Source of the DNA: an uncultured Caulobacteraceae bacterium
Lineage (GTDB): Bacteria; Pseudomonadota; Alphaproteobacteria; Caulobacterales; Aquidulcibacteraceae
NCBI GenBank assembly: GCA_902826145.1
Contig: CADEDT010000001.1
Span: 23,649-81,416, forward strand
Direction of reading: 5' to 3'
DNA: 57,768 nucleotides
The position numbers and the translations under genes are program-made. The notes below the pieces were generated by a model. The model worked only from the letters and a program-made list of their open reading frames with translations, had not been told where the DNA came from and ran no database searches. How positions within the stretch are numbered: position 1 is the stretch's first letter; every line of letters begins with the position of its first letter. Shown here piece after piece: positions 26,377 through 34,103 of the stretch.

Positions 26377-27113
26377 TTCTCCCCAAACGGCCGCAAATCC
26401 ATTTCGAAAGTCCACGCGTCGCGCGATTGCTGGTGCAGCGCCCAGTATGCGTTGGCGATCGACTCCGGCTCCATCAGCACGTCCGGCGGCAAATTCGCCG
26501 CGACATCCGCGCCCCGCGCGTGCGCGATCCGTTCGCGCACGAACGCAGTGTCGACGCCCGCATCGATCACCAGATGCGCGACATGAATGTTCTGTGGCCC
26601 CAACTCGCGCGCCATAGCTTGTGCCACAGCGCGCAGGCCCGCTTTGGCGCTGGCGAACGCCGCATAGCCTGAGCCACCGCGCAAACTCGCCGTCGCGCCC
26701 GTGAAGAAGATCGAGCCCTTCCCATGCTTCAGCATGATGCGCGCGGCTTCGCGCCCGCTGAGGAAGCCCGCCTTACAGGCCATCTCCCAGACTTTGAAGA
26801 ACACCCGCTCTGTCGTCTCCAAAATCGGGAAGTTCACGTTGGCGCCCGGGTTAGCGATCACGACTTCGAGCGGCGCGTGGGCGTCCGCTTCCTGCAAGAA
26901 TGCCGTGATGTCCTCTTCCTTCCGCGCATCGAGCGCGCGCGCGACGCATTCGCCTCCGCTGGCCTCGATCTCGCGCTTCAGCGGCTCAAGCTTCTCCGCC
27001 GTTCGGCGTCCGGCAAACACCGTGTAGCCCTCGGCTGCGAATTTCCGGGCGATGGCTGATCCGATGAAATCTCCGGCGCCAATCACGGCGCAGGTCGCGT
27101 TGCGGGCGGGCAT
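26370..27113 (-). CDS. short-chain dehydrogenase/reductase with Phe at the catalytic Tyr position
   Basis: 247-residue Rossmann-fold protein: VIGAGDFIGSAIARKF is the NAD(P)-binding segment, VFAGRRTAEK favours NADP, and ANPGANVNFP corresponds to NNAG. The active-site region reads GYAAFASAKAGL, with Phe four residues before the Lys where classical SDRs have Tyr, and Ser/Thr in FTGATASLRG. Some atypical SDR subfamilies have such changes, so activity is uncertain. It is divergent from the hxlR gene across an operator and heads a tight six-gene minus-strand run. Confidence 0.85.
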   Translation of the reverse strand: MPARNATCAVIGAGDFIGSAIARKFAAEGYTVFAGRRTAEKLEPLKREIEASGGECVARALDARKEEDITAFLQEADAHAPLEVVIANPGANVNFPILETTERVFFKVWEMACKAGFLSGREAARIMLKHGKGSIFFTGATASLRGGSGYAAFASAKAGLRAVAQAMARELGPQNIHVAHLVIDAGVDTAFVRERIAHARGADVAANLPPDVLMEPESIANAYWALHQQSRDAWTFEMDLRPFGEKW

Positions 27114-27141
27114 GGTTCGCCTCCGTCTTGAAACGAGATCA

Positions 27142-27166
27142 ACTAAGTCTTGAAAGTGAACTTAGT
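27142..27166. promoter_or_regulatory. inverted-repeat operator between SDR and HxlR genes
   Basis: ACTAAGT (27142-27148) and ACTTAGT (27160-27166) are perfect inverted arms with an 11-base spacer (centres 18 bases apart). The site lies in the 71-base divergent intergenic region. Its spacing, about two helical turns, and AT-rich arms suit a winged-helix dimer, so HxlR is likely to control both itself and the SDR run. Confidence 0.65.
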
Positions 27167-27184
27167 CAATGGCAGATTTCAGCC

Positions 27185-27649
27185 ATGCGTTGGGATGATC
27201 TCAGCCGCGAGCATTGCTCGCTTGCGCGCACGCTCTCGGTGATCGGCGATCGCTGGACGCTTCTAGTGCTGCGTGAGGCCTTCCTGCGCGTGCGAAGGTT
27301 CGATGACTTCCAGCAGAGCCTCGGTATCGCGCGCCGCGTTCTTGCGGCGCGCCTGAAGCTCTTGGTTGATGAGGGCGTGCTGAAGAAGGTCGCCTACGAG
27401 CGGCGGCCGCCGCGTTACGAATATCGCCTCACCGAGAAAGGCTTGGGACTTTATCCTGCAATCGTTGCGCTCGTGCATTGGGGCGATGAGCATTACGCGG
27501 GAAAGAAAGGTCCACCTCTTCTCCACCGTCATCTCACGTGCGGACACGACTTCAGGTCGGTGATGACGTGCTCTGAGTGCGGGGAGGCGGTCGATCCGCG
27601 CGAAGTCTCACCGCATGCGGGCCCCGGCGCGGCGCGCAAGCGCGCCTGA
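27185..27649 (+). CDS. HxlR-family transcriptional regulator
   Basis: Winged-helix DNA-binding regulator of 154 residues. The family start CSLARTLSVIGDRWTLLVLREAF holds the conserved cysteine; RFDDFQQSLGIARRVLAARLKLL is the helix-turn-helix and RRPPRYEYRLTEKGLGL the wing. A C-terminal extension has two closely spaced cysteines (MTCSECG) plus earlier CGHD, a possible zinc ribbon. HxlR proteins often sense redox or aldehydes through the N-terminal Cys. The ATG at 27185 matches the usual N-terminus. It probably binds the palindrome at 27142-27166. Confidence 0.92.
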   Translation: MRWDDLSREHCSLARTLSVIGDRWTLLVLREAFLRVRRFDDFQQSLGIARRVLAARLKLLVDEGVLKKVAYERRPPRYEYRLTEKGLGLYPAIVALVHWGDEHYAGKKGPPLLHRHLTCGHDFRSVMTCSECGEAVDPREVSPHAGPGAARKRA

Positions 27650-27714
27650 TCTTTGCTTGCGGTGCGGTCAATTGCCGTTAGGGTCGCCTCGTTCGAAACG
27701 GGGAGAGGGACCTC

Positions 27715-27996
27715 ATGAACGACTATTCTTCATCTGCTTACGGCAGCGATCCAACTGGGATGATGGCTGCGATGGGACCGTACTTCGCGGTCATCATGAT
27801 CATCGGCCTCGCGATCGCAGTGTTCTCGATCTTCTGTTGGTGGAAGATTTTCTCGAAGGCCGGCTACAACGGCGCGCTATCGTTGGTGTTCCTGGCGGGC
27901 ATCATCCCGCTGATCGGCCCGATCATCTGCCTTGTTCTCTTTATCTGGTTTGCCTTTTCGGATTGGCCGGTTCGTCGAGGGGCGCCGCCAGCCTAG
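27715..27996 (+). CDS. small membrane protein with IFSKAG motif
   Basis: 93 residues with two membrane segments: PYFAVIMIIGLAIAVFSIF and LVFLAGIIPLIGPIICLVLF, separated by WWKIFSKAGYNGALS. The last motif recurs in the 84-residue protein at 29224, and resembles the KAG-x-P/N-G-x-x turn of DUF5684-like proteins. GGGAGAGGGA just before the ATG is a strong ribosome site. Function unknown. Its stop abuts that of the convergent DMT gene (TAGCTA). Confidence 0.8.
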   Translation: MNDYSSSAYGSDPTGMMAAMGPYFAVIMIIGLAIAVFSIFCWWKIFSKAGYNGALSLVFLAGIIPLIGPIICLVLFIWFAFSDWPVRRGAPPA

Positions 27997-28908
27997 CTAT
28001 TCCGCGCGCACGGGAGCTGGCTTCTGCTTGAAGCGCAGCTCCCGCAGCGTGATCACCAGCGTCGAACCGATCACGATCAGCGCGCCGAGCATGGTGATCC
28101 AGTTGGGCACTTCGTGAAATAGTGCGAAGCCAAAGAGGATCGCGAACACAAGGCGCGTGTAGTCGATCGGCGCCATCGCCGCGGCATCTCCCAGCGCCAT
28201 GCCCTTGATGTAACAGACCTGCGTCACCAGCCCCAGCACGCCCATAGCGGCGAGTAGCGCGAGGTCGAGCGGCTCCGGCCAGCGCCACTCCACAACGGCA
28301 AGCGGAATGGCCAACACAAACCCAAGCACCGCCGACCACGCCATCAGCACCGTCACCGAGTGATCGCGTGTCATCATCTTCATGCCCGTCACGGTCATTG
28401 CGAACAGCGCGGCTGAGCCGAGCGCGGCCGCTGCGGGCCAGCCAACGGCGTTGGCGATCGAAGGCTGCAGCATGATCAGCACGCCGACGAAGCCCACCAA
28501 TGTCGCCGAGATGCGCCACACGCCGATCTTTTCGCCAAGCACAAAGATCGCCAGCGGCACAATCCAAAGCGTGCGTGTGAACGAAAGCGCGTTCGCCTCC
28601 GCCAGCGGCATTTCCTGATACGCCCAGAACGCCAGGATCATGCCGATCGTGCCGGCGAGCGAGCGGAAGAGAAGAATGCCCGGCCGCGTTGTCCGGAATG
28701 ATCCGACCGGATCGCGAAGGATGATCGGCAAGAGCACGACTAGCCCTGCCGCTTGCCGGTAGAATGTTTGCAGCGCCGGCGAATAATCTTCGCCCAGAAA
28801 TTTGATCAGCGACGTCATCAGCGTAAACGTCACCGCGGACGCCAGCATCCACAGCGCGCCCTGCACATTCGCAGAGAGCCCACGATAGGCTGCGCCGAAA
28901 TCGGTCAT
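27997..28908 (-). CDS. EamA/DMT-family exporter
   Basis: Inner-membrane drug/metabolite transporter with ten predicted helices in two EamA repeats. The first repeat has FYRQAAGLVVLLPI and EANALSFTRTLWIVPLAIFVLGEKIG; the second ends with DYTRLVFAILFGFALFHEVPN, the typical end-of-repeat glutamates. 303 residues is the standard length. These proteins often export amino acids, nucleosides or riboflavin-like compounds; the substrate cannot be told. Confidence 0.9.
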   Translation of the reverse strand: MTDFGAAYRGLSANVQGALWMLASAVTFTLMTSLIKFLGEDYSPALQTFYRQAAGLVVLLPIILRDPVGSFRTTRPGILLFRSLAGTIGMILAFWAYQEMPLAEANALSFTRTLWIVPLAIFVLGEKIGVWRISATLVGFVGVLIMLQPSIANAVGWPAAAALGSAALFAMTVTGMKMMTRDHSVTVLMAWSAVLGFVLAIPLAVVEWRWPEPLDLALLAAMGVLGLVTQVCYIKGMALGDAAAMAPIDYTRLVFAILFGFALFHEVPNWITMLGALIVIGSTLVITLRELRFKQKPAPVRAE

Positions 28909-29007
28909 CGCCGTTTACTGCGCCCGCTCAAGGCGATTCACAACGCCCCTATCCTTGCGGCAGCCGCGCTGTCGACATACGTTACTACCCAAGAACCGGA
29001 GTCGCCG

Positions 29008-29205
29008 ATGATCACGCTGACCATCCTCACCGCACTGTTCTTCCTGCCGACGATTATCGCAATGTCGCGCGGTCACAACGCGCTCGCGATCTTCCTGCTC
29101 AACTTCTTCTTCGGATGGACGGTGATCGGCTGGTTCTGGGCGCTGATCTGGGCCGTCACCGATAAGCCGCGCGTCCAATACGTCTACGCACCAGCGGCGC
29201 GCTAG
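29008..29205 (+). CDS. superinfection-immunity-like small membrane protein
   Basis: 65-residue protein matching Imm_superinfect (PF14373), named after T4 Imm, which blocks phage DNA entry. LFFLPTIIAMSRGHNALAIF and LLNFFFGWTVIGWFWALIWA are two membrane segments separated by the conserved RGHNA turn. Most bacterial members are chromosomal and untested, so an anti-phage role is inference from the family name. The ATG at 29008 follows a GGAG. Nineteen bases downstream is a second IFSKAG protein. Confidence 0.8.
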   Translation: MITLTILTALFFLPTIIAMSRGHNALAIFLLNFFFGWTVIGWFWALIWAVTDKPRVQYVYAPAAR

Positions 29206-29223
29206 CGCCGTAGGGGAGGGTCA

Positions 29224-29478
29224 ATGTCTGGCGATATGTGGGGGCAGGAGAACGCCGGCGCGCTGTGGGCCGCCATGATGGCGTTCGGCGTCCTCTTCTT
29301 TGTGTTCTGGATTTACCTGCAGTGGCGGATTTTCTCGAAGGCGGGTTTCAACGGCGCTCTAGCGCTGATCAATTTCGCCATCTTCGTGCCGTTCGTCGGC
29401 GCGCTGATCGTATTCGCGCTTCAGGTTTGGTTCGCGTTTGCCGCGTGGCCTGCGCTCAATAAGCCTTCGCAGAGCTAA
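29224..29478 (+). CDS. small membrane protein with IFSKAG motif (second copy)
   Basis: 84-residue paralogue of the protein at 27715: two membrane segments (ALWAAMMAFGVLFFVFWIYL and a second around FVPFVGALIVFALQVWF) around WRIFSKAGFNGALA. A GGGAGGG lies six bases before the ATG. It is probably in one transcript with the superinfection-immunity-like gene. Function unknown. Its stop overlaps the TrmH-type gene stop by four bases. Confidence 0.8.
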   Translation: MSGDMWGQENAGALWAAMMAFGVLFFVFWIYLQWRIFSKAGFNGALALINFAIFVPFVGALIVFALQVWFAFAAWPALNKPSQS

Positions 29479-29987
29479 CTCTTCAGCTTCGGCTTGTCGC
29501 TCATCTCCGGCGGCGGGCCGCCGGGCATAATCGGCCGCGCAGGATAGCCGCCGTGCGCGAGCAGGCGGTCATACATCACCAACGCGCCCGCAAGGCCGAC
29601 GTTCACGCAGAACTTCGTCGGGATTTTCACGACATGCTGGCAGCGCGCCAACAGGGCCGGCGAGAGCGACCCACGCTCGCGCCCCAGCACATACGCCGCC
29701 GCCTGCGGATGCTGAAAACGCGGCAACTCCACAGCGTCGTCCGTCAGCTCCACGCCAACCAGCGCGCAGCCTTTCGGCAACATCAGCGTCTCAACGGAAT
29801 CCCACGGATAGTACGGCACGTGATCGAAGCTGCGCGACGTATCGGAGTTATACGCCTCGCGCACCTTCGGATGGGCATTGATGGTGAAGAAGAAGCTTGC
29901 GCCGAACGCATGCGCGGTACGCATCAGCGCACCGAGATTCATCGGCTTTGAGATATCTTCAGCGCCAATGCCGAAATAGCCGCGCAT
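29475..29987 (-). CDS. TrmH/SpoU-family RNA methyltransferase
   Basis: SPOUT-fold methyltransferase for rRNA or tRNA ribose, 170 residues. KPMNLGALMRTAHAFGA is motif 1 (N-x-G-x-x-x-R-T-A), AAYVLGRERGSL motif 2 with the conserved Glu, and VVKIPTKFCVNVGLAGALVMYDR motif 3, though here N-V-G-L-A replaces the usual S-L-N-V-S/A. It lacks the extra N-terminal substrate domain of RlmB. Start overlaps the upstream lipoprotein stop by one base. RNA target unknown. Confidence 0.85.
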   Translation of the reverse strand: MRGYFGIGAEDISKPMNLGALMRTAHAFGASFFFTINAHPKVREAYNSDTSRSFDHVPYYPWDSVETLMLPKGCALVGVELTDDAVELPRFQHPQAAAYVLGRERGSLSPALLARCQHVVKIPTKFCVNVGLAGALVMYDRLLAHGGYPARPIMPGGPPPEMSDKPKLKS

Positions 29988-30301
29988 CAGCCCCTGCGGC
30001 AGTTGTTGTAAGGGCCGCCATTAGCGCCGCTCAGCGTTGCGCCGCCGCCGCGTTCCCAATACTCGACCGAGCCGTTGGAGTAGCGCAGCCCAGAAGCGCC
30101 TGCGACGCGCGGCAAGCGATAGACCTGCCCTCCCGCGAACACTTCCGCCGATCCTTCGCCGCCAGTGCTGATGCGCGCGCTGAACGCTGCGCCGCCATCG
30201 CAACGCCAATCGGCGCGAGGGCCCGCTGGTCCGCTTCCGCCGCCAGTCGAGGCGCACGCGGCGAGCAGGGCCAGAGCGGCGAGAGCTGCGATCTTTTTCA
30301 T
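29987..30301 (-). CDS. MliC-like lysozyme-inhibitor lipoprotein
   Basis: 104-residue lipoprotein: MKKIAALAALALLAAC gives the lipobox cysteine at 16. The mature part follows the MliC/PliC pattern, with WRCDGGAAFSARI near the start, a small beta barrel, GLRYSNGSVEYWERGGGATL holding the conserved Y/S and W-x-x-G residues, and a terminal NNC that can pair with the first cysteine. MliC proteins protect peptidoglycan from C-type lysozyme in the periplasm. It is downstream of the isoaspartyl peptidase gene by 13 bases. Confidence 0.75.
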   Translation of the reverse strand: MKKIAALAALALLAACASTGGGSGPAGPRADWRCDGGAAFSARISTGGEGSAEVFAGGQVYRLPRVAGASGLRYSNGSVEYWERGGGATLSGANGGPYNNCRRG

Positions 30302-30314
30302 GGGGGCGTCTCCG

Positions 30315-31169
30315 TTAGAACGTTTTCACTTCGCGCAAGCCCGCCGACGATGCGAGCCCGCGTTTCATGCCCTGACTCGCGAACGGCGCCGTGACGTTGC
30401 CTTTCGCGTCAACGGCAATCAAGCCGCCATAGCCGCCAAGCTTGCGCACATCGGCGATCACGTCCGCGCCGGCTTTTTCCAAACTCTGGCCCGCATAAGC
30501 AATGCGCGCCGAAACGTCGGCCGCCGCGTTCACGCGCATGAAGTATTCGCCGAGTCCCGTGCAGGAAATCGCTGCGCGCTCGTCGGCCCAAGTGCCCGAA
30601 CCAATAATCGGCGCATCGCCCACGCGCCCATGCATCTTGCCGCCAAGCCCGCCGGTCGATGTCGCCGCCGCGAGCCGGCCGTTCGTATCTAGAGCAACGG
30701 CGCCAATCGTGCCCGAACCAGGCAAGCCGCTCTCCGCGGCCACGTAGTACGTCTTCGGATCGGCAACGCGCTCCAAGCCTTGTGCTGCCGCGAACTCACT
30801 CGCGCCTTCGCCAACCAACAGCACATGCGGTGTGTGTTCCATCACTGCGCGCGCCGCCCGCACTGGCGAGACAAACCCACGCAGCGCCGCCACCGCGCCA
30901 GCCGCGCGTGTCGGCCCGTCCATCAGCGACGCGTCCAGCTCCACCACGCCCGCCGCATTTGGCGCTGCGCCCTTGCCGGCAACATGCAGCCCGCACGCTT
31001 CCAGCTCTTCCGCCATCGCGGTGACAACATCGAGCGCGCTCTCGCCACGCGCCAGCATGGCGCTGCCCCGGTCGAGCAGGGCGGCCATGTGTTCTTCTTC
31101 GCGTTTGTAGGCGCGCTCGGCGATGGCGCCGGCGCCGCCATGAAGGGCAAGCGCCCAGGTCGAACTCAT
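30315..31169 (-). CDS. isoaspartyl peptidase / L-asparaginase (Ntn hydrolase)
   Basis: Cleaves isoaspartyl dipeptides and asparagine after autocatalytic splitting into two subunits. [10 protein letters not shown] starts the alpha subunit; [10 protein letters not shown] supplies the nucleophile Thr154 where cleavage occurs; [22 protein letters not shown] is the substrate loop. 284 residues is somewhat shorter than the ~310-residue type enzyme but all motifs are present. It lies in a minus-strand run with a small membrane protein upstream and the MliC-like gene downstream. Confidence 0.93.
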   Translation of the reverse strand: MSSTWALALHGGAGAIAERAYKREEEHMAALLDRGSAMLARGESALDVVTAMAEELEACGLHVAGKGAAPNAAGVVELDASLMDGPTRAAGAVAALRGFVSPVRAARAVMEHTPHVLLVGEGASEFAAAQGLERVADPKTYYVAAESGLPGSGTIGAVALDTNGRLAAATSTGGLGGKMHGRVGDAPIIGSGTWADERAAISCTGLGEYFMRVNAAADVSARIAYAGQSLEKAGADVIADVRKLGGYGGLIAVDAKGNVTAPFASQGMKRGLASSAGLREVKTF

Positions 31170-31184
31170 GGGCGCTCTATAGAC

Positions 31185-31490
31185 CTATTCGCTGGGCGCT
31201 GCGCTATCGCGCGTCGTCACGTTCGTGGAACCCTTGCCGAACATGCCTTCCTTCCAGCCCACATAGAGCGCAACAAGCGTCGCGGTCGGGACGAAGCTGT
31301 CGGCCTGGTCGGTGAAGTCCACAAGCTCCCAGAGGTTCAGGAGCCCGGCCGGCCCCCAGAGCGCCACGAGCACGATCGTGCCCACACCCTCGGTGACGCT
31401 GCCGAACACGGGAATGCGCCCTAACGTCAAGTCGAACAGGTCGATGACGACAGAGAGGGCGAGCCGGAAATAGTAGCCGCGGCGGGTCAT
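31185..31490 (-). CDS. small membrane protein (101 aa)
   Basis: Unrecognised family. Membrane segments are plausible around FRLALSVVIDLFDLTLG, VGTIVLVALWGPAGLLNLW and FVPTATLVALYVGW; IPVFGSVTEG lies between the first two. It starts with ATG and ends 15 bases before the isoaspartyl peptidase start, so they are likely co-transcribed. It is divergent from the quinone-oxidoreductase gene. Confidence 0.7.
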   Translation of the reverse strand: MTRRGYYFRLALSVVIDLFDLTLGRIPVFGSVTEGVGTIVLVALWGPAGLLNLWELVDFTDQADSFVPTATLVALYVGWKEGMFGKGSTNVTTRDSAAPSE

Positions 31491-31568
31491 GGCGCTAGTT
31501 TTGGACCGTTAGCGCGGGAGCCGCTACAAGAAACGGCAACTCGCCAACGAACGCATTTGGGAGACACC

Positions 31569-32564
31569 ATGAAAGCGCTGCTCAGCACCCGCATCGGCCC
31601 GCCGGAAGAACTCGAATACGCTGATGCGCCGGATCCCGTCGCGGGCGAAGGCGAGGTGGTGATCGCGGTGAAGGCTGCCGGCGTGAACTTCCCGGACGCG
31701 CTGATCATCGAAGACAAATACCAGTTCAAACCGGAACGCCCGTTCGCGCCGGGCGGCGAGATCGCGGGTGTTGTCGAAAGCGTCGGCCCTGGCGTCGCCA
31801 ATGTGAAGGTCGGCCAGCGTGTCATCGGCTCACTCGGCTGGGGCGGCATGGCGCAGAAGGTGAAGGCGCCGGCTGCGCGCGTGCTCCCGATCCCCGACAA
31901 TATGCCGTTCGACGACGCTAGCGCCTTCATCCTCACCTACGGCACCTCATATTACGGGCTGAAGGACCGCGGTCAGCTTAAAGCCGGCGAGACTCTGCTC
32001 ATCCTCGGCGCCGCCGGCGGCGTTGGCGTCGCTGCGATCGAGCTTGGCAAAGCGATGGGCGCGAAAGTTGTCGGCGCCGTGTCGAGCGAAGAGAAAGCTG
32101 AGTTTGCGAAAGCTGCAGGCGCGGACGCCACTGTGATCTATCCACCAGGCGCATTCGCGAAAGACCAAAGCAAAGCGCTCTCCGAGGATTTCAAAAAAGT
32201 CACCGGCGGCGGCGCTGACGTGATCTACGACGCCGTCGGCGGCGACTATTGCGAACCGGCACTGCGCGCCATGAATTGGAACGGTCGCTATCTCGTCATC
32301 GGCTTCCCAGCCGGCATCCCAACGCCGCCGCTCAATCTCACGCTCTTGAAGAGCTCTTCCATCGTCGGCGTGTTCTGGGGCGCTTCGACAGCGCGCGAGC
32401 CGGAACTGCACAAAGGCAATGTCCGCGATCTCTTCAAGCTCTACAGCGAAGGCAAAGTAAAGCCGCGCATCTCCGCGCGCTACCCGTTGCGCGAAGGCGG
32501 TAAAGCCATTCGCGCGCTGATGGACCGCACCGCGACCGGCAAGCTCGTCGTGACGATGGAATGA
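31569..32564 (+). CDS. NADPH:quinone oxidoreductase (zinc-less MDR family)
   Basis: 331-residue medium-chain dehydrogenase/reductase. The GroES-like half has VKAAGVNFPDALIIEDKYQ and PFAPGGEIAGVVESVG; the Rossmann half has LILGAAGGVGVAAIELGKA. No zinc-ligand cysteines appear, as expected for quinone or enal reductases. The ATG at 31569 (MKALLS) is the family start. Its stop overlaps the start of the ICMT-like gene by four bases. Confidence 0.9.
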   Translation: MKALLSTRIGPPEELEYADAPDPVAGEGEVVIAVKAAGVNFPDALIIEDKYQFKPERPFAPGGEIAGVVESVGPGVANVKVGQRVIGSLGWGGMAQKVKAPAARVLPIPDNMPFDDASAFILTYGTSYYGLKDRGQLKAGETLLILGAAGGVGVAAIELGKAMGAKVVGAVSSEEKAEFAKAAGADATVIYPPGAFAKDQSKALSEDFKKVTGGGADVIYDAVGGDYCEPALRAMNWNGRYLVIGFPAGIPTPPLNLTLLKSSSIVGVFWGASTAREPELHKGNVRDLFKLYSEGKVKPRISARYPLREGGKAIRALMDRTATGKLVVTME

Positions 32565-33163
32565 TCCCAAGCGCCGCCATCGCAGCCGCTTGGCTCGTCT
32601 GGCTTGTAAGCTGGATTCTCGCCTCTGGCTGGAGCGCGCGCACCGCGTCGCACCACGATCTCGGCGCCGAAAGTCCGAGCCGCGTGCTGACGCTCGCGGC
32701 AGTCGTGATGATCCTCGCGTCGTACTCGCCCTTCGTGAGCGCTGTGATGTGGACATTGCCGGACCAAGTGGCATGGGCGATGTTCGGCTTGGTGCTCCTA
32801 GGCCTCGGCTTCACCTGGGCCGCGCGCCTTCATCTCGGGCCACTGTGGTCGAGCACGTCCGCGCCCACCGAAGATCATCGCATTGTGGACAGTGGCCCGT
32901 ACGCCATCGTGCGCCATCCAGTTTATGCAGGTCTCTTGCTCGCGGCGTTCGCGACTGCCGCCGAACGCGGCCGGCTCGAAGCCGTCGCCGGCGCGCTGGC
33001 GCTGATCGCCGCGATCTCTCTCCGCGCCAAGCTGGAGGAGCGCTTCCTGCGCCGGGATCTGGGGGACGACGCCTATGGGTCATACCGCCGTCGCGTCCCC
33101 ATGCTGGTCCCATTTGCGAAAGTTGCGTCGCCTGCATCCAAGGGGCAGGGCGGCGGCGGTTGA
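32561..33163 (+). CDS. isoprenylcysteine carboxyl methyltransferase (ICMT/PEMT)-family membrane protein
   Basis: 200-residue membrane methyltransferase-like protein with about five helices. The signature GPYAIVRHPVYAGLLL binds S-adenosylmethionine in this family, followed by the KLEERFLRRDLGDDAYGSYRRRVP tail motif (E-E-x-x-L and Y-x-x-Y/R-x-x-x-x-P). Bacteria lack prenylated CaaX proteins, so the substrate is probably a lipid or small thiol. Translationally coupled to the quinone oxidoreductase. Confidence 0.88.
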   Translation: MIPSAAIAAAWLVWLVSWILASGWSARTASHHDLGAESPSRVLTLAAVVMILASYSPFVSAVMWTLPDQVAWAMFGLVLLGLGFTWAARLHLGPLWSSTSAPTEDHRIVDSGPYAIVRHPVYAGLLLAAFATAAERGRLEAVAGALALIAAISLRAKLEERFLRRDLGDDAYGSYRRRVPMLVPFAKVASPASKGQGGGG

Positions 33164-33215
33164 GGGACAAGGCGGCCGCTTGGTCGCCGAATAATTTTGA
33201 CTTGAGGGAAAGCGA

Positions 33216-34103
33216 ATGAAACGTCGTGGATTTCTTGTTGCCGCGCTCTTGGCGGTCGCCGCATGCGCCTCATCGCCGAACGCGACAGCGCAGAGCTTTA
33301 CTTCCGACCGCATCAGTGTCGTCACCCGGGGTAGCGGCCGTGACATCATCTTGATCCACGGCCTCAGCTCATCGCGCGACATCTGGAACGCCACCGCCGA
33401 CGCGCTCGACGACAACTATCGCGTCCATCTCGTGCAACTGAACGGTTTCGCAGGCGCGCCAGTTGGCGGCGCGGGCGATGGCCAAGTCTCCGCACCAGCC
33501 GCCGAAGAAATCGCGCGTTACATCCGCGAAGCGCGCCTCAATCGCCCGGCCGTCATCGGGCACTCCATGGGCGGTACGATCGGCCTGATGCTCGCCGCGC
33601 GCCATCCTGACGCCGTCGGCAAGCTCATGGTCGTCGACATGTTTCCGTTCATGGGCGCCATGTTCGGCGGCGGCAACGCGACGCCCGCGAGCGTCACGCC
33701 TGTGGCGGATCAGATCCGCACCGCCATGCGCGCCGCGCCGCAAGGCGAAGTGTCTCAGCAAACCGTCGCCACCATCAACACCATGGTGCGCACCGAAGCC
33801 GCGCGTCCCGAAATCATCGAGCATGCGCGCCTCAGCGATGTCGTCGTCACCGCCAACGCCTTCCACGAACTGATCGTCACCGATCTGCGGCCAGAACTCT
33901 CGAACATCACCGCGCCCGTCACGGTGCTTTACGTCATACCGCCGCAAATGCCGCTGACGCCAGAGCAATACGATGGCTACATGCGCGCCTCGTACACGAA
34001 CCTGCCGCAAGCGCGCCTGATCAAGGTCGATGAGAGCTACCACTTCATCATGATCGACCAGTTCGATCGCTTCATGAGCGAAGTGCGCACGTTTCTTGGC
34101 TAG
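33216..34103 (+). CDS. alpha/beta hydrolase lipoprotein
   Basis: 295-residue serine hydrolase. MKRRGFLVAALLAVAAC ends in a lipobox (Cys17), so it is likely membrane-anchored in the periplasm. IILIHGLSSSRDIW carries the oxyanion hole, VIGHSMGGT the nucleophile Ser117, and YHFIMIDQFDRF the catalytic histidine near the end. No specific substrate. Preceded by TTGAGGGAAAGCG as ribosome site. The stop overlaps the hutG stop by four bases. Confidence 0.88.
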   Translation: MKRRGFLVAALLAVAACASSPNATAQSFTSDRISVVTRGSGRDIILIHGLSSSRDIWNATADALDDNYRVHLVQLNGFAGAPVGGAGDGQVSAPAAEEIARYIREARLNRPAVIGHSMGGTIGLMLAARHPDAVGKLMVVDMFPFMGAMFGGGNATPASVTPVADQIRTAMRAAPQGEVSQQTVATINTMVRTEAARPEIIEHARLSDVVVTANAFHELIVTDLRPELSNITAPVTVLYVIPPQMPLTPEQYDGYMRASYTNLPQARLIKVDESYHFIMIDQFDRFMSEVRTFLG

